Assembly: GCF_009846885.1 (NCBI RefSeq)
Contig: NZ_WUWM01000039.1
Location: 1 to 52,949 of the forward strand
Direction: 5' to 3'
Length of the DNA: 52,949 bases
DNA from: Paenibacillus puerhi
GTDB lineage: Bacteria > Bacillota > Bacilli > Paenibacillales > NBRC-103111
Below, in pieces: positions 18,285 through 27,413 of the stretch. The notes under the pieces were generated by a model. The model was not told where the DNA came from. It saw only the letters and a program-made list of their open reading frames with translations, and made no database searches. The translations under genes and the position numbers were made by a program. The stretch's first letter is position 1, and the number at the start of each line of letters is the position of its first letter.

Positions 18285-18416
18285 TCAATTCGTCAATCGT
18301 TGAACATTCATAGAAGCTATTGGAGCAGGTAAGTGGTGGATCCTCTGAATTACACGCCGGCATGGACAAATGACAGTTGTTGTAAGGCCTTCGCGTAAAT
18401 AAACTAGCTTAGACAT
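18285..18416 (-). CDS. Possible 43-residue small protein of unknown function
   Basis: The ATG at 18416 is preceded by AGAGGAG at a 9-nt spacing, a strong ribosome site that an accidental frame would not need. The product is 43 residues, basic, with a CPC motif in the middle, and shows no obvious membrane segment or family. It lies in the 705-bp gap between the import operon and a two-component system. The longer frame to 18476 lacks a ribosome site. It could equally be a remnant. Confidence 0.3.
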   Translation of the reverse strand: MSKLVYLREGLTTTVICPCRRVIQRIHHLPAPIASMNVQRLTN

Positions 18417-18497
18417 GAAATTTATCTCCTCTCGTCCTATGGCTCCCTTTGCTCGCTTCCGATGTGTCAAACCCAAGTCCAGGTTCCGTATTTCGTG

Positions 18498-18503
18498 TAT
18501 AAT
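18498..18503 (+). promoter_or_regulatory. -10 box for the two-component operon
   Basis: A perfect TATAAT lies 41 bp before the kinase start codon. No good -35 box stands at 16-18 bp, so the promoter may need an activator, possibly the cognate response regulator. Confidence 0.45.
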
Positions 18504-18543
18504 TAAGGAAAATCATTTATAGGCTTAGTAAGGAAGGATACCT

Positions 18544-19713
18544 ATGAAAAAAGTTTTTTATATCATGGACTGGGGGATATTTGGACTCAGGTCCTATAAT
18601 TATATTTTGATATTATTTCATATTTTAATGGAGAATGAATATTCGGCTCGATTATTCGTGAACATCGTCTGGCTCTTGGCGGTGCTTATTATTCCAGTTC
18701 TATTCTGGTTTCCGCAGCGAAGGATGAACAAGGAATGGTTCATCTCTCTTGAACTATTGCTAGGCGGATCTTATTATATGAAATCGTTCATGCAGGCGGA
18801 TCATTTGGGCAGTGTCGATTATCTTATTCCGAGTCTTACCATCGGTTACTTATTGACCAGAAAGACAGCCTGGACTATCCCGGTCCTATTATTAATGCCC
18901 TTTACCAGCATGTTATTTGGAAAAGTGACATGGGAGCTGGCGCTCGGTTCAAGCTCAGATAACTTTCTTTTCTCCTTTATCGGGATTTGGGTCAACTTCA
19001 TTGCCAAAGCCTATCATGAGAAAAATAAATTAGCCAAAGAAATTGATGAACAAAATAAATTATTAACCCAATATGCTGCCGAGATCGAAAGGATGACGCT
19101 GCTGGAGGAACGAAGTCGTATGTCCAAGGAGATGCATGACACGTTAGGACACTCTTTTATTTCCCTTATTATGAGTCTCGATGCCGCTATTGCACTTCTA
19201 GACAAAGACCCAAATCTGGCAAAAGATAAATTGATTCGTATAAGAGGACTGACGGAACAAAACTTGGATGAAATGAGGGACATTGTGCACAAGATGGGGG
19301 AGGAAGAGAATGTAAGCCTAGTGGACCACGTCGAGAGACTCGTGAACAACTTTCGGGAATATACCGGAACGGTTATTCGTCTCACGCTGAACGGAACAGA
19401 TCGGGTCCTTCGTTTCGATGTGCAGCAATCGATACTTCGGGTGATACAAGAGTCTTTTACGAATGCACTAAAGCATGGAAAAGCGACGGAAATCGAGTTG
19501 GGCATCCACTTTCATCCATCGACTTTGCGGGTTACCATCCAAAATAATGGAAGGCCCTTGGGCAAGATAGAGCATGGGTTCGGCCTGACAACAATGAAGA
19601 ACCGGATTGAGAGGCTGGGAGGTACTTTTTCAATCTCTGCCATGGCGGTCACTGGCGTTGAAGTCAGATGCGAAGTGCCACTGAAAGGAGGTACGTTGGA
19701 TGCCGAAAATTAA
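18544..19713 (+). CDS. Sensor histidine kinase (NarL/LiaS-type, HisKA_3)
   Basis: A 389-residue kinase. The N-terminal half has about five membrane segments and little extracellular sequence, as in intramembrane-sensing kinases. A coiled linker follows. The HisKA_3 domain has EMHDTLGHS, with the phosphoacceptor His at residue 198. The C-terminal ATPase domain has QESFTNALKHGKA and HGFGLTTMKNRIE. AAGGAAGGA precedes the ATG. It overlaps its response regulator by 14 bp. The stimulus is unknown; cell-envelope stress is plausible for this architecture. Confidence 0.92.
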   Translation: MKKVFYIMDWGIFGLRSYNYILILFHILMENEYSARLFVNIVWLLAVLIIPVLFWFPQRRMNKEWFISLELLLGGSYYMKSFMQADHLGSVDYLIPSLTIGYLLTRKTAWTIPVLLLMPFTSMLFGKVTWELALGSSSDNFLFSFIGIWVNFIAKAYHEKNKLAKEIDEQNKLLTQYAAEIERMTLLEERSRMSKEMHDTLGHSFISLIMSLDAAIALLDKDPNLAKDKLIRIRGLTEQNLDEMRDIVHKMGEEENVSLVDHVERLVNNFREYTGTVIRLTLNGTDRVLRFDVQQSILRVIQESFTNALKHGKATEIELGIHFHPSTLRVTIQNNGRPLGKIEHGFGLTTMKNRIERLGGTFSISAMAVTGVEVRCEVPLKGGTLDAEN

Positions 19714-20386
19714 GGTACTCATCGTTGACGATCAGGAATTGATCCTTGAAAGTCTAAATATAGTCCTAGAGATGGAGGACGATCTCGAGGTTGTCGGATT
19801 GGCTAAGAATGGTGAAGAGGCGATCAGCTATTGTGAAAAAACCCATCCGGATATCATCCTCATGGATATAAATATGCCTATTATGGATGGCGTTGCTGCT
19901 ACAGAGAAGATCAAGCCTCGATTTCCTGCAGCGAAAATTATTATTCTAACTTCGTACAAAGAAGTCGAGTATGTTCTGGCAGCGCTAAGCCATGGAGCTG
20001 AAGGCTTCCTGCTCAAAGCCATCCATCCCAAACACCTCATCGCCGGCATACGGGTGGTTCACACAGGAGGCACACTTATTTCGCCGGAAATGGCAGACAA
20101 AATGATTAAAAGCATGCTGAAAAGCGACATTTCATCGACTATGGAACCAAGGTCCCTGGAACCCGAATGGCTTGAGAAAAACAATGAATTCGGACTTAGC
20201 ACCCGCGAAGTTCAAGTTCTTCACAAGCTGGCGTTAGGTCTGCGCAATCAGGATATCGCTAAGGCATTATATCTTAGTGAAGTTACGGTTAAAAATTACA
20301 TCTCGAATGTTTATTCGAAATTAAATGTAAAAGGAAGAAGAGAAGCTGCCTATAAGGCAAGGGAAACAGGGATTATAGATCCTTAA
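19700..20386 (+). CDS. NarL/LuxR family response regulator
   Basis: A 228-residue regulator. The receiver domain has the acidic pair D10/D11, the phosphoacceptor Asp56 in LMDINMP, and a conserved Lys in the LLKAIHP region. The C-terminal LuxR-type HTH contains LSTREVQVLHKLALG and VTVKNYISNVYSKL. It is translationally coupled to the kinase (14-bp overlap) and followed by a terminator 47 bp after its stop. Targets could include its own operon or the CPBP gene downstream. Confidence 0.93.
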   Translation: MPKIKVLIVDDQELILESLNIVLEMEDDLEVVGLAKNGEEAISYCEKTHPDIILMDINMPIMDGVAATEKIKPRFPAAKIIILTSYKEVEYVLAALSHGAEGFLLKAIHPKHLIAGIRVVHTGGTLISPEMADKMIKSMLKSDISSTMEPRSLEPEWLEKNNEFGLSTREVQVLHKLALGLRNQDIAKALYLSEVTVKNYISNVYSKLNVKGRREAAYKARETGIIDP

Positions 20387-20433
20387 AGAACACACACTAA
20401 AGAAGGAATAAGATCTCGCCATAGATCTGCTCA

Positions 20434-20466
20434 AAGCCGACACCTTAACGGATGTCGGCTTTTATT
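20434..20466 (+). terminator. Rho-independent terminator
   Basis: Perfect arms AAGCCGACA (20434-20442) and TGTCGGCTT (20453-20461) are followed by TTATTTTG. It ends the two-component operon. Confidence 0.88.
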
Positions 20467-20604
20467 TTGCCAACGTCATATGACCAGGATATGACGAAAC
20501 GGTACTACTGACTATGACTTTTTTAAAGTATTGTATGCTGTGTAACCTGCAATATCGGAATATAAATCGATATCCCCTCAGGGGAAGAGGAGCGATCGCT
20601 GATC

Positions 20605-21495
20605 ATGAGAAGGATGACTACACCCGACAATAAAGCGCTGGGAAGGAAGAATACATCCCCGTTGGTTTCGTTCTTCCAATTCCCCCTCGTCTGGATGTTG
20701 GTGGGAGCGCTTGGGATCATCCTAGCCAACGTGACATTCAGCTTGTTATCCAAAGATTTAAAAGCACCAGGTTCCATCATACTGACCCTTGTCGAAAGCG
20801 CCGTTGCCATCGTGATCTACTGGCTTGTGATGAAATTTATGGCGCGGCGTCCGGTTCCCGAGCTTCTGTTCCAACGGCGTGCGGTATCGGAAGTTATTTT
20901 CGGCGCTGTGGTCGGCCTTATCTTTATCCTCGTTTCAACAGCCCTCATCGTCTTATTTGGCGGATATTCATTCAAGTGGTCACCCGAAAACGCCAGCTCT
21001 GTCGTCTGGGCTATCATCACCACACAGCTCGTCGCTGCCTTCGTAGAAGAATTGATCTTTCGGGGACTTGCCTTTCAAGCCATTGAAAAAAGGGGCGGAA
21101 GCTTGCTTGCACTGGCCCTCACCTCCCTATTCTTCGGGATCGCTCACCTAGGAAACCCTGGAGCTACAGTTTGGGGAGCTTTCTCTATTACCATCGAAGC
21201 CGGTGTATTGCTGGGTGCAGCCTTCCTTTGGCGGCGAAATGTTTGGTTTATCATAAGCCTCCATTTTTTTTGGAATGCCATAGAGGGACTCCTGGGCATT
21301 CCCGTTTCAGGCCATCCCTCCTCCGGTCTTTTCACGGTCGAAGTTACGGGCCCCGCCCTTCTCACTGGAGGCGAGTTTGGCCTTGAAGCTTCGATAATTC
21401 CCGTAATCATCAGTCTGTTGATCGCCATCCCTATGCTGTTCTTTGCCCGCCGCAAAGGACATCTCCTATCCTTCCGTCAAGATCCGAAATCATAA
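20605..21495 (+). CDS. CPBP family intramembrane metalloprotease
   Basis: A 296-residue membrane protein with about eight hydrophobic segments. It has the CPBP (Abi) motifs: EELIFRG with paired glutamates in mid-protein, then FGIAHLGN and SLHFFWN, which supply the predicted metal-binding residues. Members act as intramembrane proteases, some linked to self-immunity against bacteriocins; the substrate here is unknown. The start could also be at the ATG at 20617. It has no co-directional partner close by and may be a target of the two-component system upstream. Confidence 0.88.
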   Translation: MRRMTTPDNKALGRKNTSPLVSFFQFPLVWMLVGALGIILANVTFSLLSKDLKAPGSIILTLVESAVAIVIYWLVMKFMARRPVPELLFQRRAVSEVIFGAVVGLIFILVSTALIVLFGGYSFKWSPENASSVVWAIITTQLVAAFVEELIFRGLAFQAIEKRGGSLLALALTSLFFGIAHLGNPGATVWGAFSITIEAGVLLGAAFLWRRNVWFIISLHFFWNAIEGLLGIPVSGHPSSGLFTVEVTGPALLTGGEFGLEASIIPVIISLLIAIPMLFFARRKGHLLSFRQDPKS

Positions 21496-21511
21496 CGAAC
21501 CTGAATAATAC

Positions 21512-21571
21512 TAAAAATTTCGCCTTACTTGTGGTAGGGTTCAGCTTAACGGGGCTAACGGTGAAAAATGC
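21512..21571 (+). repeat. Dispersed repeat copy C (both ends present)
   Basis: About 58 bp starting AAAAATTTCGCCTTACTTG and ending GGCTAACGGTGAAAAATGC. The outer parts are imperfect inverted repeats (TTTCGCC with GGTGAAA). The right part ...CAGCTTAACGGGGCTA is shared with copy E. Confidence 0.7.
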
Positions 21572-21661
21572 GCCTAAGTGTGCCTTTGCACAGCACGTTC
21601 ATTAAACAAAGCCCTAATCTATGCGCGGTCAGATTCCACGGTCCGTCCGCATACCGAAGAC

Positions 21662-21694
21662 ATGTCCTTGAAGTACGGACATATCTTTTTTTTT
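21662..21694 (+). terminator. Hairpin with long T run
   Basis: ATGTCC (21662-21667) pairs with GGACAT (21677-21682), followed by nine T. It may end read-through from the CPBP gene. With repeat copy C it accounts for most of the 307-bp gap before the methyltransferase. Confidence 0.65.
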
Positions 21695-21802
21695 CAACAG
21701 ATCTTAAGAAAATCTTTACTGTTTTCGGACGTAAATGCTAATAACTTTTCGATAAGATAATGCAAGTAATCGATAAAGTACATTAAGGAGCTGAATTGAG
21801 CG

Positions 21803-22378
21803 ATGCTGGCTAACACGTTTATAAAATCCAAGATCACCGATAGATGGCTTTTCCTTAATAAATTTATCCAAAATCCCCACGACGTCGGGAGTATTGTCCC
21901 GAGCTCGAACAGCTTGACGCAAAAAATGCTGGAGCCTGTACCCTGGAATCATGTGCACACGTTAGTCGAGCTGGGAGCGGGAACAGGGGTATTCACCCAA
22001 GCGATTTATGTCCTGGTTCGTCCTGATTGCCAAGTCGCCGTCTTTGAGAAGGAAGAGGAGATGAGAGAATTACTTAAGCGAGAGTTCGGTGGATTCCATA
22101 TATTCCCCAATGCGCTGGAGCTTAAAGACAGCTTGAGCAGCATCGGGGTAGCCCAAGCGGATTGTATCGTCTCAGGGCTGCCTTTCGCCAACTTTTCGCA
22201 TGCGGATCGGGAGAAGATCATCCGGCAAGTTCGCGAGACGTTAAGTGAAGACGGATTGTTCATTACATTCCAATATTCGCTGCAGATGAAAACCATGCTG
22301 CAGGCTGCGTTCGACGAGGTAAGCATCTCACTTGTTCTGTGGAACATCCCTCCGGCCTTCGTCTATATATGCAAATAA
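21803..22378 (+). CDS. Class I SAM-dependent methyltransferase, phospholipid N-methyltransferase-like
   Basis: A 191-residue enzyme. The opening FIQNPHDVGSIVPSS is characteristic of PmtA-like and rRNA-dimethylase-like proteins. The SAM-binding motif is VELGAGTGVFT, with an acidic end of strand 2 in VAVFEKEEEM, and SGLPFANFS takes the place of the NPPY-type motif. A membrane lipid is a plausible substrate, but this is inferred from likeness. It is the first gene of a run with DedA and a VanRS-like pair. AAGGAGCTG precedes the ATG with longer than usual spacing. Confidence 0.82.
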   Translation: MLANTFIKSKITDRWLFLNKFIQNPHDVGSIVPSSNSLTQKMLEPVPWNHVHTLVELGAGTGVFTQAIYVLVRPDCQVAVFEKEEEMRELLKREFGGFHIFPNALELKDSLSSIGVAQADCIVSGLPFANFSHADREKIIRQVRETLSEDGLFITFQYSLQMKTMLQAAFDEVSISLVLWNIPPAFVYICK

Positions 22379-22441
22379 ATGCCATGGGCTTGAAAATTCC
22401 TTGTATTTCCTTTTGTCCATTATTAAAATGGAGGAGACATC

Positions 22442-23083
22442 ATGAGCATTGATTCCATACTCGATGCCATTCATCAATTCGGTTATTTCGCGCTCTTTTT
22501 CTCGTTGTGGCTGGGCATAGTCGGGATGCCGATACCGGATGAAGTGGTTGTCATGACCGGGGGAATGGTCGGTTCGCTACATTTGCTGCAGACGGTTCCG
22601 GCTTATGTTATGACCTACCTGGGAGTAGTATCCGGGTTATCTTTAGGCTATATTTTAGGCAGGGTGATGGGACCGCTCGTCGTCGATCGTTTGCGCGAGA
22701 AGAAAAAGATCGAGCCCTACATTCAAAAATCCGACCGGTTGCTCGAGAAATACGGGTCGTGCGCGCTAGTGATCAGCTACTTTTTGCCGGTGGTTCGTCA
22801 TGTTCTGCCTTACTTGGTGGGAGTCAATAAAATGCCGTTCCATAAATATGCGATGATTTCCTACTCGACTGGACTGATGTGGACAACGATTTATTTTATT
22901 ATAGGTTATTTTTTGGGAGGCAATATCGAGCGGATAGGAAATAATGTGTATAAATACGGTTATTATGGCCTGGCTGCAGCCGTTATTTTCATAATCAGTG
23001 CCGCCATTATCCAAGCGATTCGTAAAAGAAGAAGGTGTGTTCCGAATGAAAAACGAGAAAGAGGCCTCCGTACTAATCATTGA
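22442..23083 (+). CDS. DedA family membrane protein
   Basis: A 213-residue membrane protein of the DedA/VTT superfamily, now linked to flipping of phospholipids or undecaprenyl phosphate. Visible features are GMPIPDEVVVMTGG near residue 30 and ISYFLPVVRHVLPYLVG near residue 110, where the essential Arg lies. The C-terminus is strongly basic. GGAGGAG precedes the ATG. Its last 38 bp overlap the response-regulator gene, which supports joint expression with a membrane-stress regulatory pair. Confidence 0.92.
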   Translation: MSIDSILDAIHQFGYFALFFSLWLGIVGMPIPDEVVVMTGGMVGSLHLLQTVPAYVMTYLGVVSGLSLGYILGRVMGPLVVDRLREKKKIEPYIQKSDRLLEKYGSCALVISYFLPVVRHVLPYLVGVNKMPFHKYAMISYSTGLMWTTIYFIIGYFLGGNIERIGNNVYKYGYYGLAAAVIFIISAAIIQAIRKRRRCVPNEKRERGLRTNH

Positions 23084-23747
23084 CGATGAGCCGGAAATCC
23101 GCGACATTGTCCAGATTTTTCTCAAAAATGAAGGATTCGAGGTCATGGAAGCCGAAGATGGGGCCGCGGGCTTGGATCTGCTTCGGAAGAAGGAGTTCGA
23201 TCTGGTCATTTTGGATGTGATGATGCCCACGCTCGACGGGATCCAGGCCTGCATTCAAATTCGGCAAACCCGGAATATCCCTATTATTATGCTCTCCGCC
23301 AAAAATGAAGACATGGACAAAATATTAGGCTTAACGAGCGGAGCGGACGATTATTTATCCAAGCCGTTTAATCCTTTGGAGCTTGTCGCCCGGGTCAAAT
23401 CGCAGCTGCGGCGAGTCCGGATGAGCGAGACGCAGGATAAGCAACAGCCGCTAGAGCTTAGTATTGGAGATTTGGTCCTGAATATCCCCCGCCACCAGGT
23501 AACGGTCAAAGGCAAGGATATATCACTTACTCCGCTGGAGTTCGATATTCTGGAGCTGCTCGCGACTCACCGGGGGCAGGTATTCAGCGTGGACAAAATT
23601 TACGAAACGATCTGGAAGGACCCCGTGATGCAATCCGACAAGACGGTAATGGTGCATATCCGGAATCTTCGCGAAAAACTCAAGGACAATCCCCGGGAGC
23701 CCAAATATATTAAAACCGTCTGGGGAGTAGGTTATAAAATTGATTAA
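23046..23747 (+). CDS. OmpR/PhoB family response regulator (VanR-like)
   Basis: A 233-residue regulator. The receiver has D13/D14, phosphoacceptor Asp57 in ILDVMMP and Lys in LSKPFNP. The C-terminal winged helix has LTPLEFDILELLATHRGQVF in two parts and HIRNLREKL, typical of VanR-like proteins. The start at 23046 gives the normal N-terminus; the longer frame from 22998 only adds sequence within dedA. It overlaps its kinase by 8 bp. Confidence 0.93.
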   Translation: MKNEKEASVLIIDDEPEIRDIVQIFLKNEGFEVMEAEDGAAGLDLLRKKEFDLVILDVMMPTLDGIQACIQIRQTRNIPIIMLSAKNEDMDKILGLTSGADDYLSKPFNPLELVARVKSQLRRVRMSETQDKQQPLELSIGDLVLNIPRHQVTVKGKDISLTPLEFDILELLATHRGQVFSVDKIYETIWKDPVMQSDKTVMVHIRNLREKLKDNPREPKYIKTVWGVGYKID

Positions 23748-25167
23748 ACTCAAAAAACCGGATTGGATCAAAAGTCTGCGGGTAAAGCTAGTACTGGCTT
23801 TCGGAGCGACCCTCGTGCTCACGACGGTTTTGAGCCTGCTCTTCGACTATGTGACTCGGGAATCGCGTAAGGTTTATTTCACCAGCTTTGAAACAAGCAA
23901 ACAGAACGTTAAACAGCAGTTGATCGAAATTGAGCGGCAGATGCCCAAGCTCTCCGGTCCGGAGGGGATCGATCCGCTGCTGAAGCGCGAGAGCGAGGCA
24001 AGCCGGCTGCGCATTCTGCTTTCCGATATGCAAGGGACTATCGTCTATCATTCCCCATCGGTTACAGAGGATAAGATCGATTTATACCAAATTATCTATG
24101 AGCAGAGGGAGACGGAGAATCAGCCTGAGCCCGGCAATATGTTTACGGCGATTACACCTATCCAATATCAGGATCGGAAGCTGTTTCTTGTCGTGTCGGG
24201 GCCGCTCTTCGCAGAACAAGGTTATGTATATGAGAATCCTCGTCTGTACAGCTCTCTTGTGTTTCTACTGTTATTCCTACTGCTGTTTTATTTGTTCACC
24301 TACAGCAAAATGAAAGAAATTCGGACCATGAGCAGAGGAGTCCAGCAAATTGCCGAGGGCAAGCTATCCATACGACTTCCGGTCAAAAGCAAGGATGAAC
24401 TCGGGACGCTCACCGCAAGCATCAACGAGATGGCGGGACAGCTTGAGAAGATGATCGCCAAAGAGCGGCTGGCCGAACAAACCAAGAGCGAGCTTATAAC
24501 GAATATATCTCATGATTTGAGGACTCCTCTGACGAGTATTATCGGCTATTTAACCGTCCTGATCGAACATCCGGAGACAAGTGGCGTGCTGAAGCCTTAC
24601 GTTAACAATGCGCTGAACAAATCCAACCAGCTTAAAAAATTAATTGACGATTTATTCGAGTACACACGGCTGACAAGCAATCAGGTGGCTTTGGACAAAA
24701 GCCGGGTCGATCTGGTCGGGATGCTGAATCAGATCATTATGGAATTCTTTCCGCTCGCTGAGCAGCATCAGGTCAGAGTGAACATTACGCTGCCCGACCA
24801 GAAAGTGGAGGTATTTATCGACGCAGACAAAATCGTCCGGACCATTGATAACTTGTTAACCAATGCGCTCAAATTCAGCGTAAAACCGGGCAGCATTGAT
24901 ATCGTACTGCATGCAGAGCGCTCGTGGGCCGTACTGTCTATCGCCAACACGGGCTTAGCCATTACGCCTGAGCAGGAGAAAAGGCTGTTCGACCGATTCT
25001 ATAAAGCCGACGAATCGAGGAACGATCACCGGATGCCGCACGGGTCGGGTCTTGGCCTTTCGATTGCCCAGAGCATCGTGCAGTTGCATGAAGGAGATAT
25101 CTGGCTTCAGCGAACCGGACCGTACTATGAATTTTTTGTACGGATTCCCTTGCCGCTCTCGTATTAG
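23740..25167 (+). CDS. Sensor histidine kinase (HAMP, HisKA, HATPase; VanS-like)
   Basis: A 475-residue kinase. One membrane segment near residues 10-30 is followed by an extracellular region of about 135 residues. A second segment ([19 protein letters not shown]) precedes a HAMP domain, then the H-box [17 protein letters not shown] with phosphoacceptor His258, and the ATPase domain with [10 protein letters not shown] and [13 protein letters not shown]. It begins with TTG inside the end of the response-regulator gene. Together with the methyltransferase and DedA genes it suggests a response to damage or antibiotic action at the membrane. Confidence 0.93.
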   Translation: MIKLKKPDWIKSLRVKLVLAFGATLVLTTVLSLLFDYVTRESRKVYFTSFETSKQNVKQQLIEIERQMPKLSGPEGIDPLLKRESEASRLRILLSDMQGTIVYHSPSVTEDKIDLYQIIYEQRETENQPEPGNMFTAITPIQYQDRKLFLVVSGPLFAEQGYVYENPRLYSSLVFLLLFLLLFYLFTYSKMKEIRTMSRGVQQIAEGKLSIRLPVKSKDELGTLTASINEMAGQLEKMIAKERLAEQTKSELITNISHDLRTPLTSIIGYLTVLIEHPETSGVLKPYVNNALNKSNQLKKLIDDLFEYTRLTSNQVALDKSRVDLVGMLNQIIMEFFPLAEQHQVRVNITLPDQKVEVFIDADKIVRTIDNLLTNALKFSVKPGSIDIVLHAERSWAVLSIANTGLAITPEQEKRLFDRFYKADESRNDHRMPHGSGLGLSIAQSIVQLHEGDIWLQRTGPYYEFFVRIPLPLSY

Positions 25168-25193
25168 CCGCCCGCTTCCGCTACAAAGTAAAC

Positions 25194-25232
25194 AAAGTTT
25201 TTGCCGTTATTTATGATAAGGCTTAACGGTTC
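25194..25232 (+). repeat. Dispersed repeat copy D at a gene breakpoint
   Basis: AAAGTTTTTGCCGTTATTTATGATAAGG is present here in two recognisable parts, followed by CTTAACGGTTCC. It lies exactly where the amino-acid permease remnant on the minus strand loses its similarity, just after the kinase stop codon. Confidence 0.6.
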
Positions 25233-25500
25233 CGACATCCCGACCACGACCCACTGGAACCAGTTGCTCCAAGCCGTCGCATAACCTGCCAATGGATGAA
25301 TGTATTTATAGCCAAAGATTGCAAATGACCCCGTGCTCGGTTCTATATACTGCATTTCCCCCATGGCACGCATGATGAAAAATATAAAAATCCCTACAAT
25401 GGCATACGCTAGCATAACGGATGGACCTGTCCATTTGATCGTGCTTGCAGAACCCATAAATAGCCCAACACCGAAGTGCCGCCCAAAGCAATCATCTGAA
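25233..25500 (-). pseudogene. Amino acid permease fragment (AnsP/GabP type)
   Basis: Within a longer open frame the stretch [20 protein letters not shown] through [14 protein letters not shown] is the start of an APC-family amino acid permease: helix 1 end, the MRAMGEM motif, the YIEPSTGSF loop and helix 3. Full proteins are about 450 residues; here fewer than 100 remain. The 5' end is frameshifted into an MFS remnant and the 3' end stops at repeat copy D. Not functional. Confidence 0.75.
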
Positions 25501-25792
25501 TATGACAGCATGCTGTAGCCTGTAGATGTGACAGTGAACAAGTTCCCTACGAAAATAATCCCAGAGCCCACAGCATAAGCTTTCTTCGATCCATTCTTGC
25601 CGTGAGTGTAATAAGAATCGGGGTGCCGATGGCATAAGCAAGCGAGCAGACCGTAATCAGCTGTCCAGCCGCCGCTACCGACACTCCAACATCTTTTGCG
25701 AGCATATCCAAAATACCGCCAATTACGAATTCCGAAGTTCCGACCAAAAAGCTGAGAATGGCCAGAATATAAATTTTCCATGAATTTACCAC
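25500..25792 (-). pseudogene. MFS transporter N-terminal fragment
   Basis: The frame 25547..25792 gives an 81-residue N-terminus typical of AraJ/YdhP-like MFS efflux proteins: [20 protein letters not shown], then [14 protein letters not shown] and the loop RMDRRKLML. After a frameshift near 25565 similarity continues for about 25 residues in another frame ([19 protein letters not shown]), then changes to an amino acid permease. Full MFS proteins have about 400 residues, so this is a broken remnant. Confidence 0.72.
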
Positions 25793-25998
25793 CTGTATCT
25801 CTTCTTTTCATTTCAACAGATCTAAATCTATAGAAGTCATAATCAAAAAAAATGAATGCTCATTTGCCGACTTCATTTCTCGGCCTAATCAAGCCTCGCA
25901 ACAGCTAACGGATAATTAATCATTACTTGCATCATCTGATCGCAATAAGGCTAGCGGAAATGCCGTAAATCCGATGTTGGAACTACTATTAACTATTT

Positions 25999-26959
25999 CT
26001 ATGTTCTCCACCAAGCGCTTCTCCGAATTTCCTTATTAGCAATTGCAACGGTTTCTCCGATTCTTGGTGTCGCGATGTCGACCTTCCGTTCCGATGCCGC
26101 TTTCGTGACCCGTTCTATAGGATCAGTCCATGAGTGAAAAGCAAGCGTGAACGCTCCCCAATGAACGGATCAAGAGCCCTCCTCGAAGATCAAGATGCGC
26201 TTGCACGGTTTCTTCCGGCTTCATATGAATCAACCACCGCTCGTCGTATTGCCCGCATTCTAGCATCGTCAAGTTAAACGGCCCGTACGTCTCGCCGATT
26301 TCCTTAAAGTGCGGACCATAACCGCTGTCTCCACTAAAGTAAACCCTCGTCTCACGTCCGACAATCGCCCAGGAGCACCACAGGGTACAATTACGGTTAA
26401 ATAATCCTCTGCCCGAGAAATGCCTAGCCGGCAGGCAGGCCAAGGTGATACCGTCGATCGCCGGCTCTTCATACCATCGGTGCTCGGAAATTTTATCCGG
26501 AGCGACCCCGCATTTGACCAAATGCCGGCCTACTCCCGATGGCACGATGAATCGACGGGCTTTGTCCTTTAGCTTGCGAATAGAAGATACGTCCAAGTGA
26601 TCGTAGTGGTCATGGGATAATATAATCGCATCCAGCTCGGGAAAATCCTCTGCTCGAATAGGCAGAGTTTTGCTGTATCTTCTCGCGCCGGCCCACGGTA
26701 CCCGAGCGCCGAGCATCGGATCGAACAGGAGTCTTTTGCCCTCTATTTCCAGCAGAAACGCCGAATGGCCAAACCAAGTTACGCGCGCAACATCCGAAGC
26801 GACAGGCTCGCTAGATAACCGAAAAGCCACCACGTCAACGTTAGCCTGGGGCTTTAGTTTCGATCTTAGGAACAGAGTATCCCTTAATAGGCTGAATATC
26901 TTCTTCGGCCCCATGCTCATATCGGTCGGGATCTGATTTTCATATCTCTTCATTGTCAT
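25999..26959 (-). pseudogene. MBL-fold metallo-hydrolase with C-terminal frameshift
   Basis: This resembles UlaG/NAPE-PLD-like metallo-beta-lactamase-fold hydrolases: VTWFGHSAFLLEIEG, LSHDHYDHLD (metal ligands), FSGDSGYG and later LECGQYDERW. The open frame stops at 26123, but homology continues in another frame from about 26165 to a TAG at 25999-26001, reading VHWGAFTLAFHSWTDPIERV and a normal C-terminus. Comparison with the usual LLIPVHWG suggests loss of two bases around 26165-26170. Either the gene is broken or there is a sequencing error at that point. Confidence 0.75.
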
Positions 26960-27150
26960 TTGTGCATAGCGCGCTTTAGAGCCGTACGATATCCCGCTAC
27001 AACCGAATCGTTAACGGGCAAAGACGCAGCCATACCCGCATATATCTCGTTCATCTCGTTTCTTGCGGCACCTATATTCTCTTCTGTATAAATCGTTTCC
27101 GGCACGAACGAGAACATCTCTTTAAGCTCCGGATGAAGCTTTTCCTCCAT
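26956..27150 (-). pseudogene. Alpha/beta hydrolase (esterase) N-terminal fragment
   Basis: A 64-residue product beginning MEEKLHPELKEMF resembles the N-terminal cap of acetyl-esterase/lipase-like hydrolases. Similarity stops around SVVAGYR, and no HGGG or GxSxG motif is present. The frame ends 4 bp inside the hydrolase pseudogene. It is probably the stump of a deleted esterase gene. The next 263 bp to the SDR stop contain no gene I can identify. Confidence 0.5.
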
Positions 27151-27413
27151 GATTCCACCATCCCTTTATTTATCGTTAGATTTCTTGCTTATTTCTCCAT
27201 GCCGTTTGCCCCAGCAGATCTTGCATGGTAGCCATGTACGTATTTCTCCGTTGTGCTCCATCTCAGCTCCGGAACGGACACGACTTGGGAGGCGGACATC
27301 GTGTTCGACGCGAAGCTCGTCGTTCGCATGCGCGGATCTCTTAGTCGGTTGCCGCGATTTCTTATATGAGTAATTGTTTGTCCTTAGCTCGATAACATTT
27401 GTGTGAATGCCCG

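Noticed and set aside
25164..25811. 215-residue open frame as a single membrane protein
   Set aside because: It joins out-of-frame MFS sequence, permease sequence and a repeat copy, so it is a by-product of rearrangement.
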